64,000 nt of DNA from Minwuia sp048007105 (lineage in GTDB: Bacteria; Pseudomonadota; Alphaproteobacteria; Minwuiales; Minwuiaceae), in NCBI RefSeq assembly GCF_048007105.1, contig NZ_CP180352.1, forward strand, positions 1,488,001-1,552,000, in the 5' to 3' direction. The notes beneath the pieces are model-generated. The model did not search any database. It worked only from the letters and a program-made list of their open reading frames with translations, and was not told the origin of the DNA. Below, piece by piece: positions 1 to 8,280 of the stretch. How positions within the stretch are numbered: the stretch's first letter is position 1; each line of letters starts with the position of its first letter. The position numbers and the translations under genes are program-made.

Positions 1-291
1 CGGCTGGAAGACCCGGACTCGGCGCGGCTGGTCGAGGCCTATCTCGACAGGGTGTTCCCGGACCATGAGGAGGCCGGTGAAGATGCGGGCGGTCGCAACA
101 CGGGGTCTTCCGGCGGTCCGATGACCGTGCGCGAGGCGCTGGAGATCCTCGAACTTCCCGAAGACGCCGACGATGCCGCCGTACGCGAGGCGCACAAGCG
201 GATGATGAAGCGCCACCACCCCGATCAGGGCGGCTCGGCCTGGTACGCAGCCAAGATCAATCAGGCCAAGGACGTGCTGCTGTCGAGGTGA
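1..291 (+). CDS. DnaJ-like J-domain protein, 3' part only
   Basis: The reading frame is open from base 1, so the N-terminus lies outside the window. The last 60 or so residues form a J domain: a helix with EALEILELPEDADDAAVREA, then KRMMKRHHPDQGG with the HPD tripeptide that stimulates the ATPase of a DnaK-type Hsp70, then a closing helix ending LLSR. A J domain at the extreme C-terminus is typical of the short, often membrane-anchored DnaJ-like (TIM14-like) proteins of alphaproteobacteria, not of full DnaJ with Gly/Phe and zinc domains. Whether a membrane anchor exists cannot be seen. The next gene starts 75 bases downstream on the same strand. Confidence 0.85.
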   Translation, partial: RLEDPDSARLVEAYLDRVFPDHEEAGEDAGGRNTGSSGGPMTVREALEILELPEDADDAAVREAHKRMMKRHHPDQGGSAWYAAKINQAKDVLLSR

Positions 292-366
292 TGTGCCGCG
301 CTTGTCCGCCACGGCGGCGCGTGGCAGAAACCCCGGGACCCGACGCAACAGAGGGCGGACGATTCG

Positions 367-1245
367 ATGGGCGCGAGAGTCAGGAAGGCGGTCTTTCCCG
401 TTGGCGGCATGGGCACGCGGTTCCTGCCCGCCACCAAGGCGCTGCCGAAGGAGATGCTGCCGGTCGTCGACAAGCCGTTGATCCAGTACGCCGTCGAGGA
501 AGCCGCCGCCGCCGGGATCGAGGAATTCATCTTCGTCACCGGACGCGGCAAGGCGGCGATCGAGGATCACTTCGACCATTCCTTCGAGTTGCAGTCGATG
601 CTGGACCAGCGCGGCAAGTCGGACATGCTGCAGGTCGCGACCTCGATGCTGCCGACCGCCGGCACCATCGCCTACACTCGCCAGTTGGAGCCGCTGGGCC
701 TCGGCCATGCGGTCTGGTGTGCACGGCATCTGGTCGGCGACGAGCCGTTCGCCATCCTGCTGGCCGACGACCTCATCCTTTCGCAGACGCCTTGCCTGAA
801 GCAGATGGTCGATGCGCAGGCCCGTCAGGGCGGCAACATGATCGCGGTGATGGACGTGCCCGAGCAGCACACCGACCGCTACGGCATTCTCTCGCCCGGC
901 TTCGCACACGAGAACCTGATCGAGGTGAAGGGGCTGGTCGAAAAGCCGAAGCCCGACGCCGCGCCGTCGAACAAGGCGGTGATCGGCCGCTACATCCTCC
1001 AGCCCGAGATCTTCGAACTGCTGGAGAAGCAGGAGCCGGGCGCCGGCAACGAGATCCAGCTGACCGACTCCATGGCGGCTTTGGTCGGCCGGCAACCCTT
1101 CTTCGGTCTCCGCTTCGAGGGCGAGCGGTTCGACTGCGGCGACAAGCTGGGTTTCCTGCAGGCGACCATTGCCTATGCCCTGGCCCGCGACGACATGGGC
1201 GAGGGGCTGAAGACCTATCTGCGCGACCTCGCGCCGACGCTCTGA
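367..1245 (+). CDS. galU: UTP--glucose-1-phosphate uridylyltransferase
   Basis: Makes UDP-glucose from UTP and glucose-1-phosphate in the cytoplasm. The 292-residue length is standard for bacterial GalU. The N-terminus carries the nucleotide-binding signature GMGTRFLPATKALPKEMLP, followed by a KPLIQYAVEEA stretch and a VEKPKP motif near residue 195, as expected for the family. The following genes encode UDP-glucose dehydrogenase and a phosphohexomutase on the same strand, so this looks like a sugar-nucleotide operon feeding exopolysaccharide, LPS or other glycans. ATG 367 is chosen because the family signature starts within ten residues of it. Confidence 0.96.
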   Translation: MGARVRKAVFPVGGMGTRFLPATKALPKEMLPVVDKPLIQYAVEEAAAAGIEEFIFVTGRGKAAIEDHFDHSFELQSMLDQRGKSDMLQVATSMLPTAGTIAYTRQLEPLGLGHAVWCARHLVGDEPFAILLADDLILSQTPCLKQMVDAQARQGGNMIAVMDVPEQHTDRYGILSPGFAHENLIEVKGLVEKPKPDAAPSNKAVIGRYILQPEIFELLEKQEPGAGNEIQLTDSMAALVGRQPFFGLRFEGERFDCGDKLGFLQATIAYALARDDMGEGLKTYLRDLAPTL

Positions 1246-1264
1246 ACCAGAAACGGAATAACCG

Positions 1265-2581
1265 ATGAAAGTTGCAATGATCGGCGCGGGCTATGTCGGC
1301 CTCGTCTCCGGCGCCTGCTTTTCCGAGTTCGGCCATCAGGTGGTCTGCGTCGATGTCGACGAGCGCAAGATCCGCATGCTGGAGCAGGGCGAGATTCCGA
1401 TCTTCGAGCCCGGTCTCGAGAAGCTGGTCGCGGACAATGTCGCCGCGGGGCGGCTGTCTTTCACCCGCGATCTGACCGGCGCCGTCGCCGATGCCGAAGC
1501 GGTTTTCATCGCCGTGGGCACGCCCAGCCGCCGGGGCGGTGGCGAAGCCGACCTGTCATATGTCTATCAGGCCGCGCGCGACATCGCCGGCGCGACCGAA
1601 GGCGAGAAGGTCGTCGTCACCAAGTCGACCGTGCCCGTCGGTACCGGCGCGGAGGTGCGCCGCATCCTGGCCGAGACCAATCCGGGCGCCACCTTTCACG
1701 TGGTCTCCAATCCCGAGTTCCTGCGCGAGGGCGCGGCGATCGAGGACTTCATGCGCCCCAACCGCGTGGTCTGCGGCGTCGAGAGCAAGCACGCCGAACA
1801 GGTGATGCGCGAACTCTACCGCCCGCTGTTCCTGAACGAGACGCCGATGGTCTTCACCTCGCTGGAGTCCTCGGAGATGATCAAGTACGCCGCGAACTGC
1901 TTTCTCGCGACCAAGATCACCTTCATCAACGAGGTCGCCGACCTCTGCGAGCGGGTCGGCGCGGATGTGCAGGCGGTCGCACGTGGCATTGGGCTCGACC
2001 GCCGCATCGGAAATCTGTTCCTGCACCCCGGACCCGGCTTCGGCGGCTCCTGCTTCCCGAAGGACATCCGCGCCCTGGCCGCGACCGCGGAGAGCGCCGG
2101 CGCACCGCTGCGGATCGTCGAGACGGTCAACGACATCAACGAGAGCCGGAAGAAGGCGATGGCGGCGAAGATCATCGACGCCATGGGCGGCGACGTCGCG
2201 GGGAAAACCATTGCCGTGCTCGGCGTGACCTTCAAGCCGAACACCGACGACATGCGCGAGAGCCCGAGCCTGGATATCGTCCCCGCGCTGCAGCAGGCCG
2301 GGGCGACCGTGCGCGCCACCGATCCCGAAGGGGTGCGGGAGGCGAAGGAACTGTTGACGGACGTGGTCTGGTGCGAGGATGCCTACACGGCCATGGAGGG
2401 CGCGGACGCGGTCGCGATCCTGACCGAATGGAACCATTTCCGGGCGCTGGACAAGGGCCGCATGAAGAAGCTGCTGAAGCAGCCGCTGATGATCGACCTG
2501 CGCAACATCTACCCGGTCGACGAGATGGAGAAGGCGGGCTTCCGTTATGTCAGCGTCGGACGCCGGGCGGTGGGGAACTGA
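1265..2581 (+). CDS. UDP-glucose 6-dehydrogenase
   Basis: Oxidises UDP-glucose to UDP-glucuronate with two NAD+ molecules. The protein (438 residues) begins with the Rossmann motif GAGYVGLVSG, contains the catalytic cysteine in GPGFGGSCFPKD around residue 260, and has the C-terminal UDP-binding domain (VLGVTFKPNTDDMRESPS). This is the UDP-glucose/GDP-mannose dehydrogenase family; family members are named ugd, tuaD or rkpK in different species, so no symbol is given. It lies 19 bases after galU and 3 bases before the phosphohexomutase gene, which suggests one transcript and a shared role in supplying uronic acid precursors. Confidence 0.95.
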   Translation: MKVAMIGAGYVGLVSGACFSEFGHQVVCVDVDERKIRMLEQGEIPIFEPGLEKLVADNVAAGRLSFTRDLTGAVADAEAVFIAVGTPSRRGGGEADLSYVYQAARDIAGATEGEKVVVTKSTVPVGTGAEVRRILAETNPGATFHVVSNPEFLREGAAIEDFMRPNRVVCGVESKHAEQVMRELYRPLFLNETPMVFTSLESSEMIKYAANCFLATKITFINEVADLCERVGADVQAVARGIGLDRRIGNLFLHPGPGFGGSCFPKDIRALAATAESAGAPLRIVETVNDINESRKKAMAAKIIDAMGGDVAGKTIAVLGVTFKPNTDDMRESPSLDIVPALQQAGATVRATDPEGVREAKELLTDVVWCEDAYTAMEGADAVAILTEWNHFRALDKGRMKKLLKQPLMIDLRNIYPVDEMEKAGFRYVSVGRRAVGN

Positions 2582-2584
2582 GCC

Positions 2585-3970
2585 ATGGCCGCGCCGCACA
2601 GCTTCCACCCGACCAGCCTGCGCGAATATGACGTTCGCGGCACCTATGGCATCACGTTGTCCGAAGACGATGCCCGCGCGCTCGGCCGCTCGTTCGGCAC
2701 GCTGGTCTGCCGAGGCGGTGGCCGGCATGTCGCCGTCGGGCGGGACGGGCGTCTCAGTTCGCCGTCGCTGTCGGCGGCGCTGATCGAGGGGCTCAACGCG
2801 GCGGGCTGCGATGTCACCGATATTGGCCTCGGGCCGACGCCGATGCTCTATTTCGCCACTTACCACCTGCCGGCCGACGCCGGGATCATGGTGACGGGCA
2901 GCCACAATCCACCCGACATGAACGGCTTCAAGATGATGCTGTCGGGCAAGCCCTTCTTCGGCGACGACATCCAGTCCCTCGGGCGGCTGGCTGAAGCTGC
3001 GGACTGGGAGAGCGGCAGCGGATCCGCCACCACCGCGGATATCGTCGAGGCCTATGTCACCAAGGTCGCCGAAGCCTACCGCTCGGACCGGCAGTTCTCG
3101 GTGGTCTGGGACTGCGGCAACGGCGCGGCCGGGGCCGTGATCGACGAGATCGTGCGCCGTCTGCCCGGCCGTCATGTCGTGCTCTATGGCGAAGTGGATG
3201 GCACCTTCCCCAATCATCATCCGGATCCGACCGTGCCGGCCAACCTGCGCCAGCTCGCCTCCACCGTGCGCGGCACCGGCGCCCATCTCGGTATCGCCTT
3301 CGACGGCGACGGCGACCGGATCGGCGTCGTGGACGGCGAGGGCGAGATGCTGTTCGGCGATCAGATCGTGCTGCTGCTGGCCCGCGCGGTGCTGGCTGAG
3401 CGGCCGGGCGCCACGATCATCGCCGATGTAAAAGCGAGCCAGGTGCTGTTCGACGGCATCGCCGAGGCGGGCGGGACACCGCTGATGTTCCGCACCGGGC
3501 ATTCCCTGATCAAGGCGAAGATGGCCGAGATCGGCAGCCCGCTGGCCGGCGAGATGTCGGGCCACATCTTCTTCGCCGACCGCTACTACGGCTTCGACGA
3601 CGCGCCCTATGCCGGCGTCCGTCTGCTGGACATGCTGGCAGGCACCGATCAGACGGTCGCGGAGATGCGCAAGGCGATGCCGCAATTCGTCAACACGCCG
3701 GAGCTCCGCTTCGACTGCGACGACACGCGGAAATTCGACGTGGTCACCGAGATCGTCGGCCGGCTGCGTGCAGACGGTGTCGAGTTCTCCGACGTCGACG
3801 GCGCGCGCGTCATGACCGATGACGGCTGGTGGCTGATCCGGGCATCAAACACCCAGCCGGTCCTGGTCGCCCGCTGCGAAGCTCGCACCGATGACGGGCT
3901 GCGGCGTCTAAAGGACCTGCTGGTGGACCAGCTCCAGAAAAGCGGGATCGACGCCCCGGAAGGCCTCTGA
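2585..3970 (+). CDS. Phosphomannomutase/phosphoglucomutase
   Basis: Alpha-D-phosphohexomutase family enzyme of 461 residues that interconverts hexose-6-phosphate and hexose-1-phosphate. All four expected sites are visible in order: the phosphoserine loop VTGSHNPPDMNGFK near residue 105, the metal-binding loop FDGDGDRIGVVD near 240, the sugar-specificity loop GEMSGHIFF near 325, and the phosphate-binding RASNTQP near 420. Such bifunctional enzymes (ManB/AlgC/PgmG type) act on mannose and glucose phosphates, and sequence alone does not settle the preference. It is the third gene of the galU operon and would supply glucose-1-phosphate to GalU or mannose-1-phosphate for GDP-sugars. Confidence 0.93.
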   Translation: MAAPHSFHPTSLREYDVRGTYGITLSEDDARALGRSFGTLVCRGGGRHVAVGRDGRLSSPSLSAALIEGLNAAGCDVTDIGLGPTPMLYFATYHLPADAGIMVTGSHNPPDMNGFKMMLSGKPFFGDDIQSLGRLAEAADWESGSGSATTADIVEAYVTKVAEAYRSDRQFSVVWDCGNGAAGAVIDEIVRRLPGRHVVLYGEVDGTFPNHHPDPTVPANLRQLASTVRGTGAHLGIAFDGDGDRIGVVDGEGEMLFGDQIVLLLARAVLAERPGATIIADVKASQVLFDGIAEAGGTPLMFRTGHSLIKAKMAEIGSPLAGEMSGHIFFADRYYGFDDAPYAGVRLLDMLAGTDQTVAEMRKAMPQFVNTPELRFDCDDTRKFDVVTEIVGRLRADGVEFSDVDGARVMTDDGWWLIRASNTQPVLVARCEARTDDGLRRLKDLLVDQLQKSGIDAPEGL

Positions 3971-3982
3971 CGCGCCGGCAGA

Positions 3983-5137
3983 TTACCGGACGTAGATGTG
4001 GACCTCGGCGGTCTGGGCGCCCGGATTGGTCGTCGAGGCCAGCTGGATGCGTCCCGGCGGGAGGCCCATGCCGGTCAGCGTCTGCAGGACCTCATCCGCA
4101 CGCTTGCGCGACTGCGACCGCATCAGGGCCACATCCGCGGGCGAGCCGTCGCTGGGCGAGACCGCGACCAGATCGAACCGTGCGTCGGGCTGCTGGTCGA
4201 GCGCCCGGCTGACGGCGGTATAGAGCGCCTGCTTGTAGTCGACATTCGGCCGGTCGAAGCGGATCACCACCAGGGGACGGCCGGTTGCCTGGGCCGGGGT
4301 CACGGCGCGGCTGTTCAGCGCGGCGGCCGACGGCAGGAAGGCCCGCGAGGCCAGGCTGGCGCCATAGAGTTCGCCGTTCTTGATCGCCAGCGCGAGCGAG
4401 CCGAGATTGCGCCGCTCATTGCCGACATAGGCGGTCTGGCGGCTGACGTCCTCGGAGAGTTCGTTCAGCAGGCGGTCGACCACGACCTGGGTCCGGTTGA
4501 TGCTGTCTTCCAGCACCGCCAGGTTGGCGTGGTCCTGATCGACGGCACCGGAGATGCCATAGGTGGCGCGGGCGGATTCGAGCAGGAAGGCCGCCAGGCT
4601 GGAATCGGCGGCGACATCGTTCGCCAGCTGGTTCATCGAGGCGATGTCGCGGCTGATGCTGTCCAGCTCGGTCTGGGCCTGGTTCCACTGGTTGATCAGG
4701 ACGGGGTTGCCCGGGGTCGAGCCGACCTGCAGCCTGGCCTCCATCGAGGCGACGGTGCCGTGATACTGCTGTGCATTCTGCACCGTGGAGGCGCGGATCT
4801 GCTGCAGCGACTGATTGCGCTGGTTCAGGCGGCCCTGAAGCTGGTCGAGTTCGCCCGAAAGCTGTTGCACCTTCTGACCGACGATGGTGCCGGTCGTGCC
4901 GATGCCCGGCGTGTTCGGCGCGGCGAAGCTGCCGGTACCGAGCGGGGGCTGTCCGACGACCGTGGTCGCCGAAGCGGCGGCTGCGGACTGCGTGCCCGCG
5001 CGGGCGGGGGCCGGTGTTGCCGGCGCCTGCTGATCCTCGCCGGCAAGCGACGGCCATGCCGTGTCGGAGATGTATGTGCACCCTGCCAGCAGGGTCATCC
5101 CTCCGAGTACCATGGCTCGAAAGCCTGTCATGAGCAT
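3983..5137 (-). CDS. OmpA-like outer-membrane lipoprotein
   Basis: A 384-residue protein with a short signal sequence and a lipobox ending LLAGC (Cys near residue 20), so it should be lipid-anchored. The middle is a Gln/Asn-rich coiled-coil-like stretch (residues about 85-260). The last 100 residues (RPLVVIRFDRPNVDYKQAL... to VHIYVR) resemble an OmpA-type peptidoglycan-associated domain: a repeated beta/alpha pattern and an RSQSRKRADEV helix equivalent to the usual 'SxxRAxaV' element. It is convergent with the phosphohexomutase gene with a 12-base gap. The exact role is unknown; an envelope tether is an inference. The start could also be ATG 5131. Confidence 0.7.
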   Translation of the reverse strand: MLMTGFRAMVLGGMTLLAGCTYISDTAWPSLAGEDQQAPATPAPARAGTQSAAAASATTVVGQPPLGTGSFAAPNTPGIGTTGTIVGQKVQQLSGELDQLQGRLNQRNQSLQQIRASTVQNAQQYHGTVASMEARLQVGSTPGNPVLINQWNQAQTELDSISRDIASMNQLANDVAADSSLAAFLLESARATYGISGAVDQDHANLAVLEDSINRTQVVVDRLLNELSEDVSRQTAYVGNERRNLGSLALAIKNGELYGASLASRAFLPSAAALNSRAVTPAQATGRPLVVIRFDRPNVDYKQALYTAVSRALDQQPDARFDLVAVSPSDGSPADVALMRSQSRKRADEVLQTLTGMGLPPGRIQLASTTNPGAQTAEVHIYVR

Positions 5138-5262
5138 ACCCGTGTGTCCGCCTATCCCTGTCTCGGCGCCCCTTCACAACACCCGGCTGCGAATCATACG
5201 AATCGTACCGCAATGGCGCAGGACGCTACAACCAGCCCTATGATTTTAGAGGGGAATAACCG

Positions 5263-6948
5263 TCAAATGGCCGCTTGCCAAGGGGAAAGGCATCGCGTAT
5301 AGCAACCGCCTCGCGGCCCCAAGGGGCCCCGCGACGGACGCAACGACGTCCACAGGCGCCGGTAGCTCAGCTGGATAGAGCACCAGACTACGAATTTGGG
5401 GGTCGGGGGTTCGAATCCTCCCCGGCGCGCCATTTCTCTTTTTGAGGCGGAAAAATCCGCTAAAGCCTTGAACGGCAAGGCCAGATTTGCGGTTCTAAAC
5501 CCCTCATTCCGGACATACTCGAGACGCTCCGTGAAACACAGTTTCAGCACTGCCTTCTGGTAGTCGATGCGGTGTGAAGCCCAGATTTTCTGCGGGTTTC
5601 CGAGAAAGGCGAGGGCGGTTCTAAGTCCGGTGTCGAAGTCCTGCCTGGGACGCCCGGCCCGAGCCAGCTTGTCCTCAAGTTCCAGCTTCCGGGCTTCGGC
5701 CTCGGTGATGCGGCGCTCAAATGCCTGGACGACGGAAGGCGTCTCCGTCTCCACAATACGGTCCAGAAGTTGATCGATCTTCCGCTCGATGGCGGTGATC
5801 TCTCGCTTGAGCGCGGCCTTCCGTTCTGTCTCGGATTGCAGGCGATGATCCCAGAGCTTGCGGAACATCTTGCAGGCGATCCGGTAGAGGCTGTCGGTGG
5901 GGCGCATGCCCCGTAACAGCTCCTCGAACTCGCCCTGGATCACGTCACGCCGGATGGACTTGCCGTACACTTCACAGCCCTTCTTTGGACAGTGATAATA
6001 GGGATGCTTCTTACCGTTCCGTGCAGTTGACCAGCAGGACGTGAGCGGCGTTCCACAACAGCCGCATTCGACGCTGCCACGCAGCGGGAAGTCGATGGCG
6101 ATGTCCTTGCGTACCGGCGCACGCGGCTTGCCGTCGAGACGATCAAGGATGCGATGGTGCGTTTCGACGCTGATCAGCGCCTGGTGATTGCCCTTGCGCA
6201 GCGGCACATCCCACTTTGGCGCGTGCACGAGACCTGCGTAGACCGGTTGGCGGAGGATGTTCGTCACACGCTGGTTGGTAATCCGCCCACTTTTCGGACG
6301 CGGGAACTCGGAATGCCGCTCAAAGAAGCGCTTCACCTCGACCTGCAAATCGAAGCGCCCGGATGCGTATGACTCGAGCCCCTCCCGGATGATTGAGGCA
6401 AGAGGTTCATTCAGCTTAAGAACCTTGCCCTGACCGTTGACCTCCTCATAGCGATAACCAAGGGGACGTGGAAACGGCCAGTAACCGTTGAGCACCCGCG
6501 AACGCATACGGTGAACCGTCTGCTCTGCATTCTTCTGACGAAAATGCTGAGCAACAGACGCCATCATGTTCTCGTGCATGATGCCATCGGCATCCTTGCC
6601 AAACTCGATGGAAGGACTTTCCAGCGTCGCGCCCACACTTCCGATGGCCCCTCTCAGAGCCCAGTGTGCATCCAGACCGCGTGCAAGCCTTGATATGTCG
6701 TCCACGAGAACGACCGGTTTACCCGCTTGATTAGCTCTCAGGAAAGCCAGCATCGCCTGCATGCCGGGCCGGTCGATTAAGCTACCGGTCTTCTTATCGA
6801 CGAAGATATCAACGACTTCATAGCCCTTGAACCGAGCAAACTCCATGCACCGGGCGCGCTGCGAGCCCAGGCCATCATGTTCCTTCTCCTGCTTCTTGCT
6901 GGAAACCCGGCAATAAATGACCGCTACTCGGCCCGACCCCTTATTCAT
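5263..6948 (-). CDS. Large serine recombinase (island integrase); C-terminus replaced by tRNA-antisense sequence
   Basis: A 561-residue large serine recombinase. The N-terminal resolvase domain begins VAVIYCRVSSKK, with Ser16 as the expected nucleophile, and has an ISRLARG motif. A recombinase domain follows (about 165-270), then a zinc ribbon with two CxxC-like pairs (CGCC and CPKKGC) near 290-335 and a coiled-coil stretch near 365-420. Start ATG 6948 is chosen over upstream in-frame starts because GGAAAGG lies eight bases before it. The gene runs out of the island through the attL core and antisense through tRNA-Arg: residues after 508 (RGGFEPPT...) are translated from tRNA and chromosome. 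In the circular form the frame would instead continue into 38155-38022. It should catalyse integration and excision at the tRNA-Arg site. Confidence 0.93.
   Translation of the reverse strand: MNKGSGRVAVIYCRVSSKKQEKEHDGLGSQRARCMEFARFKGYEVVDIFVDKKTGSLIDRPGMQAMLAFLRANQAGKPVVLVDDISRLARGLDAHWALRGAIGSVGATLESPSIEFGKDADGIMHENMMASVAQHFRQKNAEQTVHRMRSRVLNGYWPFPRPLGYRYEEVNGQGKVLKLNEPLASIIREGLESYASGRFDLQVEVKRFFERHSEFPRPKSGRITNQRVTNILRQPVYAGLVHAPKWDVPLRKGNHQALISVETHHRILDRLDGKPRAPVRKDIAIDFPLRGSVECGCCGTPLTSCWSTARNGKKHPYYHCPKKGCEVYGKSIRRDVIQGEFEELLRGMRPTDSLYRIACKMFRKLWDHRLQSETERKAALKREITAIERKIDQLLDRIVETETPSVVQAFERRITEAEARKLELEDKLARAGRPRQDFDTGLRTALAFLGNPQKIWASHRIDYQKAVLKLCFTERLEYVRNEGFRTANLALPFKALADFSASKREMARRGGFEPPTPKFVVWCSIQLSYRRLWTSLRPSRGPLGPRGGCYTRCLSPWQAAI
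5356..5432 (+). tRNA. tRNA-Arg (anticodon ACG)
   Basis: A full cloverleaf can be drawn. The acceptor stem GCGCCGG pairs with CCGGCGC, the D-loop carries AGCTCAGCTGGATAGAGC, the anticodon stem CCAGA/TTTGG closes the loop CTACGAA (anticodon ACG), and the T-arm has GGTTCGAATCC. Discriminator G and an encoded CCA end the gene at 5432. Its last nine bases, GGCGCGCCA, recur at 38156-38164, so this gene is the integration target of the island that follows, and its sequence is restored intact after integration. Transcription is from the lipoprotein side (5138-5355). Confidence 0.97.
5424..5432 (+). repeat. Candidate attL core (GGCGCGCCA) within tRNA-Arg 3' end
   Basis: The last nine bases of tRNA-Arg, including CCA, are repeated exactly at 38156-38164. 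Flanking bases differ on both sides (C/A on the left, T/A on the right), so the identity is nine bases only and includes the 8-bp palindrome GGCGCGCC. A nine-base match alone would be weak in GC-rich DNA. The support comes from its position at both gene-content boundaries and from the recombinase reading frame that continues across it. Confidence 0.75.
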
Positions 6949-7324
6949 CCCCATCACCTTTCCCCGCCGGATGGTCGTCATTCACGGCGGCTCGTTTGAA
7001 TGCGGCAATCACGCGATCAAGCTTCGAGTCTAGCTCGATCGCTGCGAGATCCTCAGGATTGCCAAAAAGTTCAGGCAATAAGTTGTGGATGGATGAGACG
7101 CCGATGCTGTTGTCGACCATGATGGACATGCTCCGCCAGACGTATTCCAAAATCGCAGCCACCTTGTCGGCAGGACCATCGCCTGGCCCCAACTCGCCCC
7201 GATAGTCGGCAGGGTCGAAGAGGTGCGCGTCCGGCAGCGGACCATCGAAGAAAGACGGTCGTTCCGCACCCTGAGCCTCGCTTGAAATATCTGAATTGCT
7301 GGTGCGGTCGTCGCCGTCTTTCAT
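6941..7324 (-). CDS. Hypothetical protein encoded just upstream of the recombinase
   Basis: About 127 residues from ATG 7324 (MKDGDDRTSN...). A longer version from 7414 is possible but adds a stretch with no clear start signal. The N-terminal third is Ser/Asp-rich and probably disordered; the C-terminal part (KVAAILEYVWRSMSIMVDNS ... LDRVIAAFKRA) looks helical. Its stop overlaps the chosen recombinase start by eight bases, which suggests co-translation. A recombination directionality factor often sits next to a large serine integrase, and this gene is a positional candidate for that job, but no motif supports it. Confidence 0.6.
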   Translation of the reverse strand: MKDGDDRTSNSDISSEAQGAERPSFFDGPLPDAHLFDPADYRGELGPGDGPADKVAAILEYVWRSMSIMVDNSIGVSSIHNLLPELFGNPEDLAAIELDSKLDRVIAAFKRAAVNDDHPAGKGDGDE

Positions 7325-7431
7325 GGCCTCTATCCTTTCTGCCGTCCGGGTTGTTTTCTCCCTTGCCAAGTAAATCGAAGAAAAGAACATATCATGAACA
7401 TCCGTTCTTGGCAAGATATGTTTGATTTCTT

Positions 7432-7776
7432 CTACCGCCTCCGATCCGTGTTCCGGTTCTTCTGCTGGCCCGTCTCACGCTGCTGGCTGAACTCTTCGCG
7501 GCGCATCTCGCGGGTACGTTCGTATGCGCCGCGCGCCAGCTCCGCGACCTTCAGCAGGTCCGTGCCGATGAAGCTGCTGGTGTCGCGAGAGTTGCCGTCG
7601 GCATCCGTGTAGGTGCGCGACAGGCTGGTGGCGTAGAAGGGGCCATTCTCGCCCTCATTGCGCCAGATGGTGGCCTTGATGGAGCCGTCGCGCAGGGTCT
7701 CGACGGGGCGTTGCGGCTCCGGGCTGGCGTCCTGCCCGGACTGCGGTGCGGGGCTGCGGTCATGCGGATCTGTCAT
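7432..7776 (-). CDS. Conserved small protein of conjugative elements
   Basis: A 114-residue protein with a recognisable core around residues 29-75 (LRDGSIKATIWRNEGENGPF...). This core resembles short proteins I recall from many proteobacterial conjugative and integrative elements, where they lie near coupling-protein genes. The core has beta-strand character and the C-terminus is highly charged (RREEFSQQRETGQQKN). No biochemical role is known to me. It ends two bases from the next gene's stop side and belongs to the leftward cluster led by the small membrane protein and the coupling protein. Confidence 0.65.
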   Translation of the reverse strand: MTDPHDRSPAPQSGQDASPEPQRPVETLRDGSIKATIWRNEGENGPFYATSLSRTYTDADGNSRDTSSFIGTDLLKVAELARGAYERTREMRREEFSQQRETGQQKNRNTDRRR

Positions 7777-7778
7777 CT

Positions 7779-8237
7779 CTACCTCCTGACGGTGCGGTTG
7801 AAATTGCGGGTGGGCTTCAGGTCGCGACTGGCGCGCATCTTCTCGAAGGCCGCGCGGCGGGCGGCCCGGTCGTTCGCGGCCTCGGCTTCCTGCTGCCAGC
7901 GCGCATTGAAGACAGCGCGATCGACGCCGAGCGAAAGCTGCGGTGACGGGCGCAGCACCGGGACCGGCTGGCTCCGGCGCACCATGAAGGACTCGCGCCG
8001 CTCCTCTCGGCTCTGCCCTTCCGAGCCGGTGTCGTCACCCTGTCGGCCTTCATTCCTGAAGGCGGGAGACGCCGTATTCATCCGGTCGAGCCGGGACGGT
8101 GTGCCGGGCAGGTCATGACGATTTTGCCAAGCGTAGGACGTGCCGGTGCGCGGCGCAGGATTCTGGTTGGCGGCCCTTCCAGATGAAGAGGTGCTGGCCG
8201 GTGCGGCGGACGGCGGAGTGCCGGTCGAACGGGTCAT
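7779..8237 (-). CDS. Hypothetical protein of the coupling-protein cluster
   Basis: A 152-residue protein. The first half is rich in Ser, Thr, Ala, Pro and Asn and is probably disordered. The C-terminal half has conserved-looking basic and aromatic positions (FNARWQQEAEAANDRAARRAAFEKMRA) that predict a helix, followed by a basic tail. The gene lies between the coupling-protein gene and the small conserved gene at 7432-7776, separated from each by a few tens of bases or less. I do not recognise a family. A conjugation-accessory role is inferred only from context. Confidence 0.55.
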   Translation of the reverse strand: MTRSTGTPPSAAPASTSSSGRAANQNPAPRTGTSYAWQNRHDLPGTPSRLDRMNTASPAFRNEGRQGDDTGSEGQSREERRESFMVRRSQPVPVLRPSPQLSLGVDRAVFNARWQQEAEAANDRAARRAAFEKMRASRDLKPTRNFNRTVRR

Positions 8238-8280
8238 GGTCTGGCCTCCTCAGTGCCGGAGCCGGACATCGCCGCGCCCT

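Noticed and set aside
1556..3685. A 709-codon open frame on the minus strand
   Set aside because: It lies antisense to UDP-glucose dehydrogenase and the phosphohexomutase, both with full family motifs; long antisense frames are common in GC-rich DNA.
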